Origin: Kitasatospora sp. CB01950
GTDB lineage: Bacteria; Actinomycetota; Actinomycetes; Streptomycetales; Streptomycetaceae
Assembly: GCF_001905465.1 (NCBI RefSeq)
Contig: NZ_LISX01000006.1
Span: 62,001 to 126,000, forward strand
DNA length: 64,000 bases
Reading direction: 5' to 3'
Of the stretch, positions 50,134 to 58,729 are shown in pieces. The translations under genes and the position numbers were made by a program. Every line of letters starts with the position of its first letter. Within the stretch, counting starts at the first letter, position 1. The notes under the pieces were generated by a model. That model did not search any database, was not told the origin of the DNA, and saw only the letters and a list, made by a program, of their open reading frames with translations.

Positions 50134-51278
50134 TCGAACAGTTGTCACTGACCAACTTCAAGGCGTTCCGGGCCGCCGACATCCGGCTGGCTCCGATCAC
50201 GCTCCTCACCGGCCTCAACTCCTCGGGCAAGAGCACGGTCCTGCAATCCTTGGCGTTGCTTCGGCAGTCGTACGACTCCGGCATCCTCATGTCCACCGAT
50301 GGGGACGCCGACAGCCGCGGGGGCTTCCTCCTCGACGGCGACCTCGTGGAACTGGGCACAGGCCAGGATCTCCTGCATGAGGACTTCACCACCGAACGGC
50401 CGGGCACGGATCCACTCATCTCCGTCGCATTCGACACCATCGACAAGGAGTCGTACGCCTGGTCCGCCCGGTACGCGCCGGAGCAGGATGTCCTGTTGCT
50501 GGACAACTCCCCACGTCCGACGGACTGGGGTGATCTCCCCCTGTTCTCCCGCCGCTTCCAGTACCTCAAGGCCGACCGGATCACACCGGCCACCACCTAC
50601 CCCCGGTCTCATCATCAGGCCATCGGCCGAGGCTTCCTCGGTGCGCGCGGTGAACATGCCGTCAACTATCTGAGGCACCACGCACAGGACGTCGTACCGG
50701 ACGGCCGCTCGCTCCGGCATCCGCAGGCAGACGGGCACACGCTGCTCGACCAGGTCGTCGCCTGGATGCAGGAACTGTGCCCCGGGGTCAACCTCGAAGC
50801 CTCGGAGATTCCCGGGATCGACTCGGTGCGCCTCAGCTTCGGATTCGGTGGCACTGCCGGCTTGGACTCCACCCGGCGCCGACGCCCGACCAACGTCGGC
50901 TTCGGTCTCACCTACGCCCTTCCCATCGTCGTGGCGTGCCTCACCGCCGGGCCCGGCAGTCTCATTCTGTTGGAGAACCCCGAAGCCCATCTCCACCCAC
51001 GCGGCCAGTCCAGGATGGCCTCACTCATCGCCGCCGCGGCGTCCGCCGGCGCCCAGCTCATCGTTGAGACCCACAGCGACCACGTACTCGACGGAACCCG
51101 GCTGGCCGTCAAGCAAGGGCGTCTGACAGCAGCGGACACCGCAGTGCACTTCTTCCGGGGCAACGGAGCCGGAGTGGAGATCATCACCCCCACGGTCACC
51201 GACGACGGATCGCTCTCCGAATGGCCGGAGGGATTCTTCGACGAGTCGGAGAACACGCTCGACCAGTTGTTGGGCTGA
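50130..51278 (+). CDS. AAA/ABC-type ATPase with DUF3696-like end
   Basis: 382 residues of the SMC/OLD-like AAA class. Walker A is GLNSSGKST (28-36), a signature-like TNVGFGLTYALPIV lies at 254-267, Walker B is LILLENPEAHLHP (278-290), and ETHSDHVL at 313-320 is the D/H loop. The segment after it (RLAVKQGRLTAADTAVHFF) fits DUF3696. No TOPRIM or helicase domain is fused, so the nuclease or toxic part should be in a partner. GTG start overlaps the DUF262 stop. Confidence 0.88.
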   Translation: MIEQLSLTNFKAFRAADIRLAPITLLTGLNSSGKSTVLQSLALLRQSYDSGILMSTDGDADSRGGFLLDGDLVELGTGQDLLHEDFTTERPGTDPLISVAFDTIDKESYAWSARYAPEQDVLLLDNSPRPTDWGDLPLFSRRFQYLKADRITPATTYPRSHHQAIGRGFLGARGEHAVNYLRHHAQDVVPDGRSLRHPQADGHTLLDQVVAWMQELCPGVNLEASEIPGIDSVRLSFGFGGTAGLDSTRRRRPTNVGFGLTYALPIVVACLTAGPGSLILLENPEAHLHPRGQSRMASLIAAAASAGAQLIVETHSDHVLDGTRLAVKQGRLTAADTAVHFFRGNGAGVEIITPTVTDDGSLSEWPEGFFDESENTLDQLLG

Positions 51279-51320
51279 ACGCCCGCCTGTCAGTTCGGCA
51301 AGACCAAAGGGGGGCGCTCC

Positions 51321-52259
51321 ATGGTGCTCATGTTCTTCAACGAGAAGTCTTGTGTCTCCGACTGCTCGCAGGAGGAGATCGGGCAGGCCATGCGCGATTT
51401 CGTACGGGTCTGCCAGGCGGTCCGGCGAGTGGACAACGGGGCGAGTCTCGTCAGCGAGGTCAGGTTGGAGGACTTGGAACTCGCACCTGGCTACTACCTC
51501 GCCCAGTGGCGGAACGAGAGCCGAAACCGCGACTACTGGCGGTTCATGCGGTTGCTCAACCGGAAGTCCCCGCACTCCACAGTGCTGCCGGCACCCCCCG
51601 ATGACCAGGACGTCGAGTACCGCCACAACGGCGACCGGGTTCTCGGGCTGGCCGCCGCCCACCTGATGGACGCTCTGGCAGTCAGCCTTCCCACCACCCG
51701 GGCCTGGGAGGATTCTTGGCTGAATGTCGACTACGTCCTCCTCGACGAGGACGAGATCCAGGAGGACAGTGCAGAGGTTCGGCACGCTTCGACACCTGAG
51801 CATGTATCGGAACACGCCGACTGGATACGCGAGAGCGCGGCGGGCGCCGTCACCTCGGGCGCGCAGCTCTGGGAGGAACGCGAAAGCCTCTTCGCCTCAC
51901 TCCAGTTCGCCCCCGGTGTGGAGGACGACCTGAGAAACCTTGCGAGTGTCTCCGTGCCCTCGGTCCGGGCGGCTCTGCTCGCACTCGACACAGCGGCAGC
52001 CAGCTGGAAACCGGGCGATTCGGAACCCGCGTGGCCCATCAAGGTGGTGCCCGAGAGTGATACCCGGATCAATCTCGGGCTGTGCAACTTCACTGACAGC
52101 GACGGAACCAAGCGGCTGTTCAGCCTCCATACCCGGTTTCGACCGAAGCCCGGCCGTATCCATCTGCGGGTGGTCACCGAGGAGGGGCGGGTCCGAATCG
52201 GCTACATCGGCCGAAAGCGGCTGGCGGAGGACGTCCCGCGCAGGTCGCGGCGAGTGTGA
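51321..52259 (+). CDS. unknown third gene of the DUF262/AAA operon
   Basis: 312 residues, not recognised. N-terminal half: CSQEEIGQAMRDFVRVCQAVRR, a Trp/Tyr-rich stretch (YYLAQWRNESRNRDYWRFMR) and a helical middle. C-terminal half is strand-rich and basic (FSLHTRFRPKPGRIHLRVV, then RIGYIGRKRL). The basic strand pattern could bind nucleic acid. It starts 42 bases after the ATPase gene and a strong hairpin follows its stop, so it is the last gene of the operon and a likely effector or specificity part. Confidence 0.75.
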   Translation: MVLMFFNEKSCVSDCSQEEIGQAMRDFVRVCQAVRRVDNGASLVSEVRLEDLELAPGYYLAQWRNESRNRDYWRFMRLLNRKSPHSTVLPAPPDDQDVEYRHNGDRVLGLAAAHLMDALAVSLPTTRAWEDSWLNVDYVLLDEDEIQEDSAEVRHASTPEHVSEHADWIRESAAGAVTSGAQLWEERESLFASLQFAPGVEDDLRNLASVSVPSVRAALLALDTAAASWKPGDSEPAWPIKVVPESDTRINLGLCNFTDSDGTKRLFSLHTRFRPKPGRIHLRVVTEEGRVRIGYIGRKRLAEDVPRRSRRV

Positions 52260-52273
52260 GAAGGGCCTCCTCA

Positions 52274-52314
52274 GCACCCGGTCGAGGGTGTCGGTACCTG
52301 CGTCGACCGGGTGC
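52274..52314 (+). terminator. hairpin terminator of the DUF262/AAA operon
   Basis: 12-base perfect stem GCACCCGGTCGA / TCGACCGGGTGC with a 17-base loop, beginning 15 bases after the stop of the third gene. Confidence 0.75.
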
Positions 52315-52410
52315 CGAGGCGCACGGTCCGGCACGGCCTGACGACCGACCGGACCGCTGCCTGTTCACTGCGCGCCTGCCACCCGCCGGCCGGCCCTCGG
52401 AGGCGCTTCA

Positions 52411-52506
52411 TCAGAAGCCGAGCGGCGTGTAGGTGGACATCGTCTGCGCGAACGCCTGTCCGCCCGCGGGTGCGGCGGCGACCGGGAAGACGGAACGTGT
52501 GGACAA
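52411..52506 (-). CDS. possible 31-residue peptide
   Basis: A TTG frame on the minus strand with GAGGGGG at 6-base spacing encodes a 31-residue peptide that starts MSTRSVFPVAAAPAGG and ends MSTYTPLGF. It lies in the 358-base gap between the defence-like operon and the zinc-ribbon gene. The ribosome site is the main support; coding bias cannot be judged at this length. It may instead be the decayed 3' end of a lost gene. Confidence 0.3.
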   Translation of the reverse strand: MSTRSVFPVAAAPAGGQAFAQTMSTYTPLGF

Positions 52507-52617
52507 GTCGGCCCCCTCGGGTTTCGTTGCGGTGCCCGAGAGCGCCAAGTGCGAGTAGATATTCCGTCAACACCCACTGACGGCGATGCCGTACCGCGCC
52601 TGTGGGAAAATTCGCAG

Positions 52618-54408
52618 GTGAGTGCCATATCGTCGCCCCGGACACCGGCCCAGTTGTGCGCGAATCCCGACTGTTCGCAGCCCACCGCCTACCGGACGCG
52701 TTCACGCGACGCCTGGTGCGACGAACACATCACCGGCATCCTCCGGGCCGGCGGCCTCGAACCGCTGGAACCGTTCGACAGGCCCACCGCCTGGCGGCTG
52801 ACCAGGTGCCTGGCCTGCGGGTGCGAGGCGCACTACCGGTTCGACTACACGCTGGACAAGAACGCGGCGGGCGAGGCGACCTGCCGGGCCTGCTACTGGC
52901 GCGGATGGGCGCTGGACGTCCGCCGGAACCAGGGCCCGTACGCGGACCTGACGCCGGTTCCGGTCGAGCAGGCCCGCGCGCAGGCCGAACAGCACGGCTA
53001 CGACCATCTCGCCGCACTGACCGAGCCGTCGTACGCCGAGGACCCGCACCACGTCCGTTGCCGGTACTGCGGGCGGCTGAGCGCCGATCGGCTCGGCGAC
53101 ATCGCGTTCGGCTGCCGGTGCCGGACCAACCCGAGCCGGGCCCGGCAGACGTCCGACGCGCCCGGCGAGAAGAAGCGCGACCTGCTCAAGGACTCGGGGC
53201 TGCCCGTCCTCGACTGGTGGGACCACGAGGCCAACGACGCCGCGCAGTGGGAGACCGTCACCGTCACCGCGCTGCGCGAGGCCGCCTGGCGCTGCCCCGA
53301 GTGCGACCTGCGGTTCCGCGCCCGGGTCAGCCACATGCTGCACAGCCGGGACTGCCCGGCGTGCGCGCCGAAGCGCCGCGCCGAACGGGAGGACGAGCTC
53401 GCCCGCCTGGCGGTGACACCGGTCGCCGACCTGCCCGAACTCCTCGCAGCCTGGGCCGACGAGGACGACCCGCACGCGGTGACCGTCGCCGGCGACCACC
53501 GGCTGCGCCGCTTCCGCTGCCCGCAGGGCCACCACCCGAGGGTGACGCCGCTGCGGTACCTGGAGGCGGGCTGCCCGTCCTGCCGGAGCCTCAAGACCTC
53601 CGCCGCCCGGAAGGAGGCCGAGGCCGACACCCCGTTCCGGCTGAGCCCGGAGATCGCCGGCCAGTGGCACCCGACCCGCAACGGCCGCACCGACCTGGCG
53701 AAGATCTCCCCCAGGTCGCGCCGGACGCTCTGGTGGCTGGACCCGAACTGCGGGCACGAATGGCAGGACACGCCCGAGCAGCGCGACAAGGGGCAGCGGC
53801 TGCGCTGCCCCGGGTGCCGCACCATCCTCGACTCGCTGGCCTTCCACTTCCCCGACCTCGCCGCCGAGTGGTCGCCCGCCAACCCGCTCTCCGCCTGGCA
53901 GGTCCGCCCGACCGCGCAGACCGCGTTCGTCCCGGCCTGGACGTGCTCCGACGGGCACGGCTGGCAGGCGCCACTGGCCTCCCGGGCGAACGGCAGCGGC
54001 TGCCCCGAGTGCCAGGAACACGGCAAGTCGCAGGTGGAACTGGCCCATCACGCGGCCGCGCAACGCGCCTTCGGCGCCGCCGCGTCCGGCCGGACCGTCC
54101 GCCACGACGCGTTCGCCCGGCGCGGCACCTGGACCGTCGACATCACCGCGCCCCTCCCCGACGGCCGGACGCTCGCCATCGAGTACGACGGCTCCTACTG
54201 GCACGCCGACAAGGCCGACCTCGACACCGAGAAGTCCCTCGACCTCCTCGCCGCCGGCCACCTCGTCGCCCGCCTGCGCGAACACCCGCTCCCGCCCCTG
54301 CCCGTCCAGCACCCCGACTACGTCGAATTCACCGTCCACTCGTCCGCTCCCCGGCCCGACGAGGTGATCGATCGGGTGCGGAACTGGGCGACGGCCGACC
54401 GGAGTTGA
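52618..54408 (+). CDS. multi-zinc-ribbon protein with C-terminal Vsr/PD-(D/E)XK-like nuclease domain
   Basis: About 596 residues. Several Cys pairs occur in series (CLACGC, CRYCGR, CPECD, CPACAP, CPSCR, CPGCR, CPECQ), including repeats of the DUF4379 type (W-x-C-x-x-GH-x-W ... GCP-x-C). At ~506-550 follows a nuclease-like block: VDITAPLPDGRTLAIEYDGSYWH with the Asp and Glu of a metal site, then a lysine and LVARLREHPLPPL. The layout suggests a DNA-targeting endonuclease. The start is uncertain; the GTG at 52618 is given, a GTG at 52549 is possible. A candidate -10 box TAGATA is at 52555. Confidence 0.8.
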   Translation: MSAISSPRTPAQLCANPDCSQPTAYRTRSRDAWCDEHITGILRAGGLEPLEPFDRPTAWRLTRCLACGCEAHYRFDYTLDKNAAGEATCRACYWRGWALDVRRNQGPYADLTPVPVEQARAQAEQHGYDHLAALTEPSYAEDPHHVRCRYCGRLSADRLGDIAFGCRCRTNPSRARQTSDAPGEKKRDLLKDSGLPVLDWWDHEANDAAQWETVTVTALREAAWRCPECDLRFRARVSHMLHSRDCPACAPKRRAEREDELARLAVTPVADLPELLAAWADEDDPHAVTVAGDHRLRRFRCPQGHHPRVTPLRYLEAGCPSCRSLKTSAARKEAEADTPFRLSPEIAGQWHPTRNGRTDLAKISPRSRRTLWWLDPNCGHEWQDTPEQRDKGQRLRCPGCRTILDSLAFHFPDLAAEWSPANPLSAWQVRPTAQTAFVPAWTCSDGHGWQAPLASRANGSGCPECQEHGKSQVELAHHAAAQRAFGAAASGRTVRHDAFARRGTWTVDITAPLPDGRTLAIEYDGSYWHADKADLDTEKSLDLLAAGHLVARLREHPLPPLPVQHPDYVEFTVHSSAPRPDEVIDRVRNWATADRS

Positions 54409-54491
54409 CACCGCTCGCGACGGCCCCCGCACCGGCCAGCACGGCCCCGTGGGCGTCATCAGATCGGCCGCTTCAGGTCCGGCCTGCCGGG

Positions 54492-54881
54492 TCATCGGCG
54501 ATCCGGCCGCCCGGGGTGTCCAGGCCTGGCCCGCCGCCAGGCGTCGCGTGCGGTTTGGACGGCGTCGACGGCACGCAGCCATCGGCCTTCGATCCAGTCC
54601 CGGACCGACAGACGGGCCGAGGTCCATCGGAACCACCACGGCAGCCGGCGGAACGGGATGAACGTCAGCGCATCCTTGATCGCCGTATCCGCCACCCCGC
54701 CCAGCCCTTCGGCCCGCAGCGCCGCGAAGATTCCGGGAGTCAGCCGGCCCGAGGTCCTGGCGAGGTCGCCGGCCGCCACGCAGGCCGGCTTGCGGACCTC
54801 GAACCGAGTGGCTCCCAGGGCACGCTCGACCCTCGCCGCGACGGCCTCGAAGTCGTCGCTCGCGAAGACGAGTTCGATCAC
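54492..54881 (-). CDS. hypothetical protein beside the WXG100-like gene
   Basis: 129 residues, not recognised. N-terminal alpha/beta part (ELVFASDDFEAVAARVERALG) and a Trp-rich segment near the end (FIPFRRLPWWFRWTSARL). The frame stays open upstream of the GTG with protein-like sequence (RLAAVDAALDRDDPDVGAAV) up to the end of the WXG100-like gene, but offers no standard start there. The true start may be upstream or lost. It could be an immunity or partner protein, judged by position only. Confidence 0.55.
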   Translation of the reverse strand: MIELVFASDDFEAVAARVERALGATRFEVRKPACVAAGDLARTSGRLTPGIFAALRAEGLGGVADTAIKDALTFIPFRRLPWWFRWTSARLSVRDWIEGRWLRAVDAVQTARDAWRRARPGHPGRPDRR

Positions 54882-54939
54882 CGCGGCACCGACGTCGGGG
54901 TCGTCCCGGTCGAGGGCGGCGTCGACTGCAGCGAGCCGG

Positions 54940-55665
54940 CTATTCGAAGCTCACCCCCGCGATCTTCGACTGGAACGCCTGCGCGTGACCGGCCACCGTC
55001 TCCGCCTGGTCGTGCATCATCCGCGCGTGCTCCTCCAACGCGTCCGGGTCGATCCGGAACCCGCTGCCGCCACCGCCGCCGCCCGAGACCCCGATCGCCG
55101 ACTCCGCCGCCTGGAACACCAGCCCCTGCACGGCGTTGGCCACCGTGTCCACCAGCGGGCCGATCGCGGCCTCCACCACCTGGGCGACGATGTACTGCTC
55201 CAACTGCTGTTCCAGGTAGTTGATCAGGCGCTTCGCGGTCTCCTCGATCAGGATCACCGCGGCCTCCGCCGCACCCAGCGTCGCCACCGCCGCCGCCTGG
55301 TCCGCAACGAACGCGGCTGCCAGCGCGATGAGTTCACCGATCGTCTCGATCTTCATCGCCACGATCACGTCCGCCGCGATGTCCAGCGCGTCCGCGACGA
55401 CGTGACAGGCCTGCACCAGCTCGTTCAGGTGGCTCTCGGAGAGCGACGCCCACTTCGCCAGCAGCGCCTCGTACGAAGCCCCCTCGTACGCCTGCCCCAG
55501 CCGCTGCACCGTCGCCGTCGACTCCTGGTGCACCGACTCCACGTTCTGCGCGAACTCCCGCACGTGCGAGCCGAATTCACGCACCTTGTCCTCGTTCACC
55601 GTCGGCCAGTTGATACCGATGAACGACAGGAACTCCACTACCTCGCCCGGCAGTTCGATCGCCAC
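54940..55665 (-). CDS. WXG100/PPE-like type VII secretion target, probably shortened
   Basis: 241 residues. A helical N-terminal domain of the type fused to polymorphic toxins (TVNEDKVREFGSHVREFAQNV, then KWASLSESHLNELVQAC) is followed by a membrane-interacting helical region, a GGGGGGSG linker and the first helix of a second WXG100-like unit (DPDALEEHARMMHDQAET). The protein stops at AGVSFE, where longer relatives continue into a toxin domain. GTG start after GGGAGGG. It may be a truncated toxin or a stand-alone carrier. Confidence 0.7.
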   Translation of the reverse strand: MAIELPGEVVEFLSFIGINWPTVNEDKVREFGSHVREFAQNVESVHQESTATVQRLGQAYEGASYEALLAKWASLSESHLNELVQACHVVADALDIAADVIVAMKIETIGELIALAAAFVADQAAAVATLGAAEAAVILIEETAKRLINYLEQQLEQYIVAQVVEAAIGPLVDTVANAVQGLVFQAAESAIGVSGGGGGGSGFRIDPDALEEHARMMHDQAETVAGHAQAFQSKIAGVSFE

Positions 55666-55897
55666 GCCACGCCCTCCCCCGACGGCACCCGCAGGTCCGT
55701 TCGACCGTAGCCGAGGCCCGGCATGCGGGGGCGAACTTTTCAGATCTCGTGACCGGGTTCATGACGGAGCGCCCGGCCGGAACGCCTGCCGGCATTCCGA
55801 AGGGGGGGTCGCGCGGTGTGCGCCCGTAGAATGCGACACCGAACTGTCGTGGGCCCGGCCTGCGGCTTCCGGCGGCGATACGGACGGAGGGAGCCCG

Positions 55898-56470
55898 GTG
55901 CCCAGCCAACGGTCCATCAACGAGGCGGAGCGGCTCGTCGGGGCGAAGCTCGGCGGAACGCCCGTGCGGGCGGAGCGGATGGCGGCGGTGGCCAACATCT
56001 ACCGGGCGGCGTCCGCGGTGCGGCAGCACCTGGAGAACTCGGTGCTGCGCGGCTCGGACCTGACCTGGACCGCGTTCGTGGTGCTCTGGGTGGTGTGGGT
56101 GTGGGGCGAGTCGGAGACCCGGCGGGTCGCCGAGGAGGCGGGCATCTCCAAGGGGACGCTGACCGGGGTGTCGCGCACCCTGGAGTCGCGCGGCCTGCTG
56201 CGGCGCGTCGACCACCCCACCGACGGACGGCTGGTGCTGCTGGCGCTCACCCCGGAGGGGGAGGAGTTCATGCAGCGGGTGTTCCCGGCGTTCAACGAGG
56301 AGGAGTCGTTCGTCACCGCGCAGTTGAGCGACGCCGAGTGCGAGAGCCTGGCCGACGGGCTGCGCCGGGTGGTGCTCCAGGTCGAGGAGCACGGCGAGGA
56401 CCGCCGCTGCTCGCTGCTGAACGGCGAGGAGCCGGCCCCGCGCCGCAGCGGCCGGCGTCCTCGGGGCTAG
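55898..56470 (+). CDS. MarR-family regulator
   Basis: 190 residues with a winged helix (TRRVAEEAGISKGTLTGVSRTLESRGLLRRVDHPTDGRLVLLALTPEG) inside the MarR dimer fold. GTG start with GGAGG 7 bases upstream. It is convergent with the second PuuD gene, and the two stop codons share the four bases CTAG (56467-56470). It may regulate the neighbouring catabolic operon. Confidence 0.88.
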   Translation: MPSQRSINEAERLVGAKLGGTPVRAERMAAVANIYRAASAVRQHLENSVLRGSDLTWTAFVVLWVVWVWGESETRRVAEEAGISKGTLTGVSRTLESRGLLRRVDHPTDGRLVLLALTPEGEEFMQRVFPAFNEEESFVTAQLSDAECESLADGLRRVVLQVEEHGEDRRCSLLNGEEPAPRRSGRRPRG

Positions 56471-57192
56471 GAGCCTGCCGCCTCCCGCGCCAGCGCGTGG
56501 AAGATCGACTGCTGCACCGGGTCCTGCTGCGCGGTGTCCTCCGGGTGCCACTGCACCGCCGTCAACCACCCTGCGTCGCCCGCGAGTTCGAGTGCCTCGA
56601 CGGTCCCGTCGGCGGCCCGGGCGGTGACGGTCAGCCCCTCCCCCGGCCGGTCCACGTGCTGGTGGTGGTAGCAGGACGCCTCGGCGACGGCCGCGCCGCC
56701 GGTGGCGCGGGCGAGCGCGGAGTCGGGGGTGAGGGCGACGGGGTGGCGCAGGTGCCGGTGCTCGTGCTCGGGGCCGCCCATGTCCTGGTGCAGCGTCCCG
56801 CCGAGCACCGTGTTGACGACCTGGAGGCCCCGGCAGATCGCCAGTGTCGGCACCCGGCCGTCGATCGCGGCCCGGGCGAGTGCCAGGTCGAACGCGTCCT
56901 GCTCGTCGTCCACGTCGTACACGGCCTCGTGCACGTCGGCGCAGCCGTAGCGGTGCGGTGCGAGGTCTCCGCCGCCGGGCAGCAGCAGCCCGTCGAACCG
57001 GGCGAGCCGCTCCCGCACCTCGGCAGGGTCGGCGACCCCGCCGGGCGCGTGCGGGTGCAGGGAGACGGGCTCGCCGCCGGCCCGCCAGACGGCCTCGATC
57101 AGGGCGCGGGCGTTGACCTCGGCGGCGTACCGCAGCGCGGAGGTGGAGGCGGCGAAGCGGGCGGGGACGGCGATCAGCGGGCGGGGGCTCAT
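56467..57192 (-). CDS. puuD: PuuD-like gamma-glutamyl amide hydrolase, second copy
   Basis: 241 residues with the class I amidotransferase fold: LLLPGGGDLAPHRYG, nucleophile Cys120 in AICRGLQVVNT, and WHPEDT with the His/Glu. The ATG overlaps the stop of the aldehyde dehydrogenase (ATGA). Together with that enzyme and the permease it forms a putrescine- or gamma-glutamyl-aldehyde-type breakdown route. Confidence 0.85.
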   Translation of the reverse strand: MSPRPLIAVPARFAASTSALRYAAEVNARALIEAVWRAGGEPVSLHPHAPGGVADPAEVRERLARFDGLLLPGGGDLAPHRYGCADVHEAVYDVDDEQDAFDLALARAAIDGRVPTLAICRGLQVVNTVLGGTLHQDMGGPEHEHRHLRHPVALTPDSALARATGGAAVAEASCYHHQHVDRPGEGLTVTARAADGTVEALELAGDAGWLTAVQWHPEDTAQQDPVQQSIFHALAREAAGS

Positions 57193-58670
57193 AGGTGGAT
57201 CCATGTGGTCTTGAGTTCGGTGTACTTCTCCAGCGCGTGCGCGGACTTGTCGCGCCCGTTGCCGGACTGCTTCATGCCGCCGAAGGGGACGGTGAGGTCG
57301 CCCTCCTCGTAGCAGTTGACCCAGACCGTACCGGCCCTGAGGCTGCGGGAGACCAGGTGGGCGGTGGACAGGTCGGAGGTCCACAGGCCGGCGGCGAGGC
57401 CGTACTCGGTGGCGTTGGCGAGGGCGACGGCCTCGTCGAGGTCGTCGAAGGCGAGGACGGACAGCACGGGGCCGAAGACCTCCTCGCGGGCGAGGCGGCT
57501 GCCGGGGGCGACCTGGTCGAAGACGGTCGGTTCGAGGTAGCTGCCCCCGGTGTCGGCGCCGCACCGGGCGCCGCCGGTGCGGAGCCGGGCGCCGTCGGCG
57601 AGGGCGGCGTCGACGTGGCCGAGGACGCGGTCGAGGTGGGCCTCGCCGACCAGCGCGCCCATCTCGGTGGCGGGGTCGAGCGGGTCGCCGACCCGCAGTG
57701 CGCGGGCGCGGGCCACCACGGCCTCGGTGACCTGTTCGGCGACCGAGCGGTGCACCAGTAGCCGGGACGGCGCGGTGCACATCTCGCCCTGGTTGAAGAA
57801 GATGCCCCAGGCGGCGGTCGCGGCGGCCCGGTCCAGGTCGGGGGCGTCGGGCAGGACGATGTTGGGCGACTTACCGCCGAGTTCCAGCCAGACCCGCTTG
57901 AGGTTGGAGTCGGCGGCGTAGTGCAGGAATTGACGCCCGACGGCGGTGGAGCCGGTGAACGCCAGCACGTCCACGTCGGGGTGCAGGCCGAGCGCCCGCC
58001 CGGCCACCGGGCCGTTGCCGGCGACGACGTTGAGCACGCCGGGCGGCAGTCCGGCCTCCAGGCCGATCCGGCCGAGGCGCAGCGCGGACAGCGGCGAGTT
58101 CTCGGAGGGCTTGAGCACCACCGTGCAGCCGGCGGCCAGCGCGGGCGCGATCTTCCAACCGGCCAGTGTCAGCGGGAAGTTCCAGGGGACGACCGCGCCG
58201 ACGACGCCGGCGGGCTCGCGGGTGACGAGGGCGAGCGCGTCGGGCGCGGTGTGCGGGGATTCGTCGGTGAGTTTGTCGGCGAGGCCGCCGTACCAGCGGA
58301 AGGTGTTGACGACGGCGCGGAGTTCGATGTCGTGCGCGTCGGTGACGGGCTTGCCCATCTCCAGGCTGACGGTGAGCGCGAGTTCCGTCCGGTGCTGTTC
58401 CAGCAGGTCGGCGAAGCGCAGCAGCACCCTGCCGCGTTCGGTGGGCGACAGCCGGGGCCAGGGGCCTCGGTCGAAGGCCCGGCGGGCGGCGGCGACGGCC
58501 GCGTCCACCTCGGCCGCGCCGCCGTCGGCGACCTCGGCCAGCACCCGGCCGTCCCGGGGCGACACCACGGCGAACGCCTTCCCGCCGCCGGCCTCGTCGG
58601 CGCCGTCGATCAGGTGCGCGGTGACGGGTCGCAGGGCCTCGGCCCGGCGCAGCCAGTCCTCGTGGGTCAT
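57189..58670 (-). CDS. aldehyde dehydrogenase (PuuC-like)
   Basis: 493 residues of the NAD(P)-dependent ALDH family: VVPWNFPLTLAGWKIAPALA, catalytic Glu in LELGGKSPNIVL, catalytic Cys in NQGEMCTAPSR, and the C-terminal PFGGMKQSGNGRDKSAHALE. The last pattern and its coupling to PuuD suggest oxidation of gamma-glutamyl-gamma-aminobutyraldehyde or a similar amino aldehyde. ATG start with GAGGAC 4 bases upstream. Confidence 0.9.
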   Translation of the reverse strand: MTHEDWLRRAEALRPVTAHLIDGADEAGGGKAFAVVSPRDGRVLAEVADGGAAEVDAAVAAARRAFDRGPWPRLSPTERGRVLLRFADLLEQHRTELALTVSLEMGKPVTDAHDIELRAVVNTFRWYGGLADKLTDESPHTAPDALALVTREPAGVVGAVVPWNFPLTLAGWKIAPALAAGCTVVLKPSENSPLSALRLGRIGLEAGLPPGVLNVVAGNGPVAGRALGLHPDVDVLAFTGSTAVGRQFLHYAADSNLKRVWLELGGKSPNIVLPDAPDLDRAAATAAWGIFFNQGEMCTAPSRLLVHRSVAEQVTEAVVARARALRVGDPLDPATEMGALVGEAHLDRVLGHVDAALADGARLRTGGARCGADTGGSYLEPTVFDQVAPGSRLAREEVFGPVLSVLAFDDLDEAVALANATEYGLAAGLWTSDLSTAHLVSRSLRAGTVWVNCYEEGDLTVPFGGMKQSGNGRDKSAHALEKYTELKTTWIHL

Positions 58671-58729
58671 GCGGGTCCTCCAGGAAGGGCGGCCGCGCGT
58701 CCGGGTGCCGGACGCGCGCCGCGGTCGAA

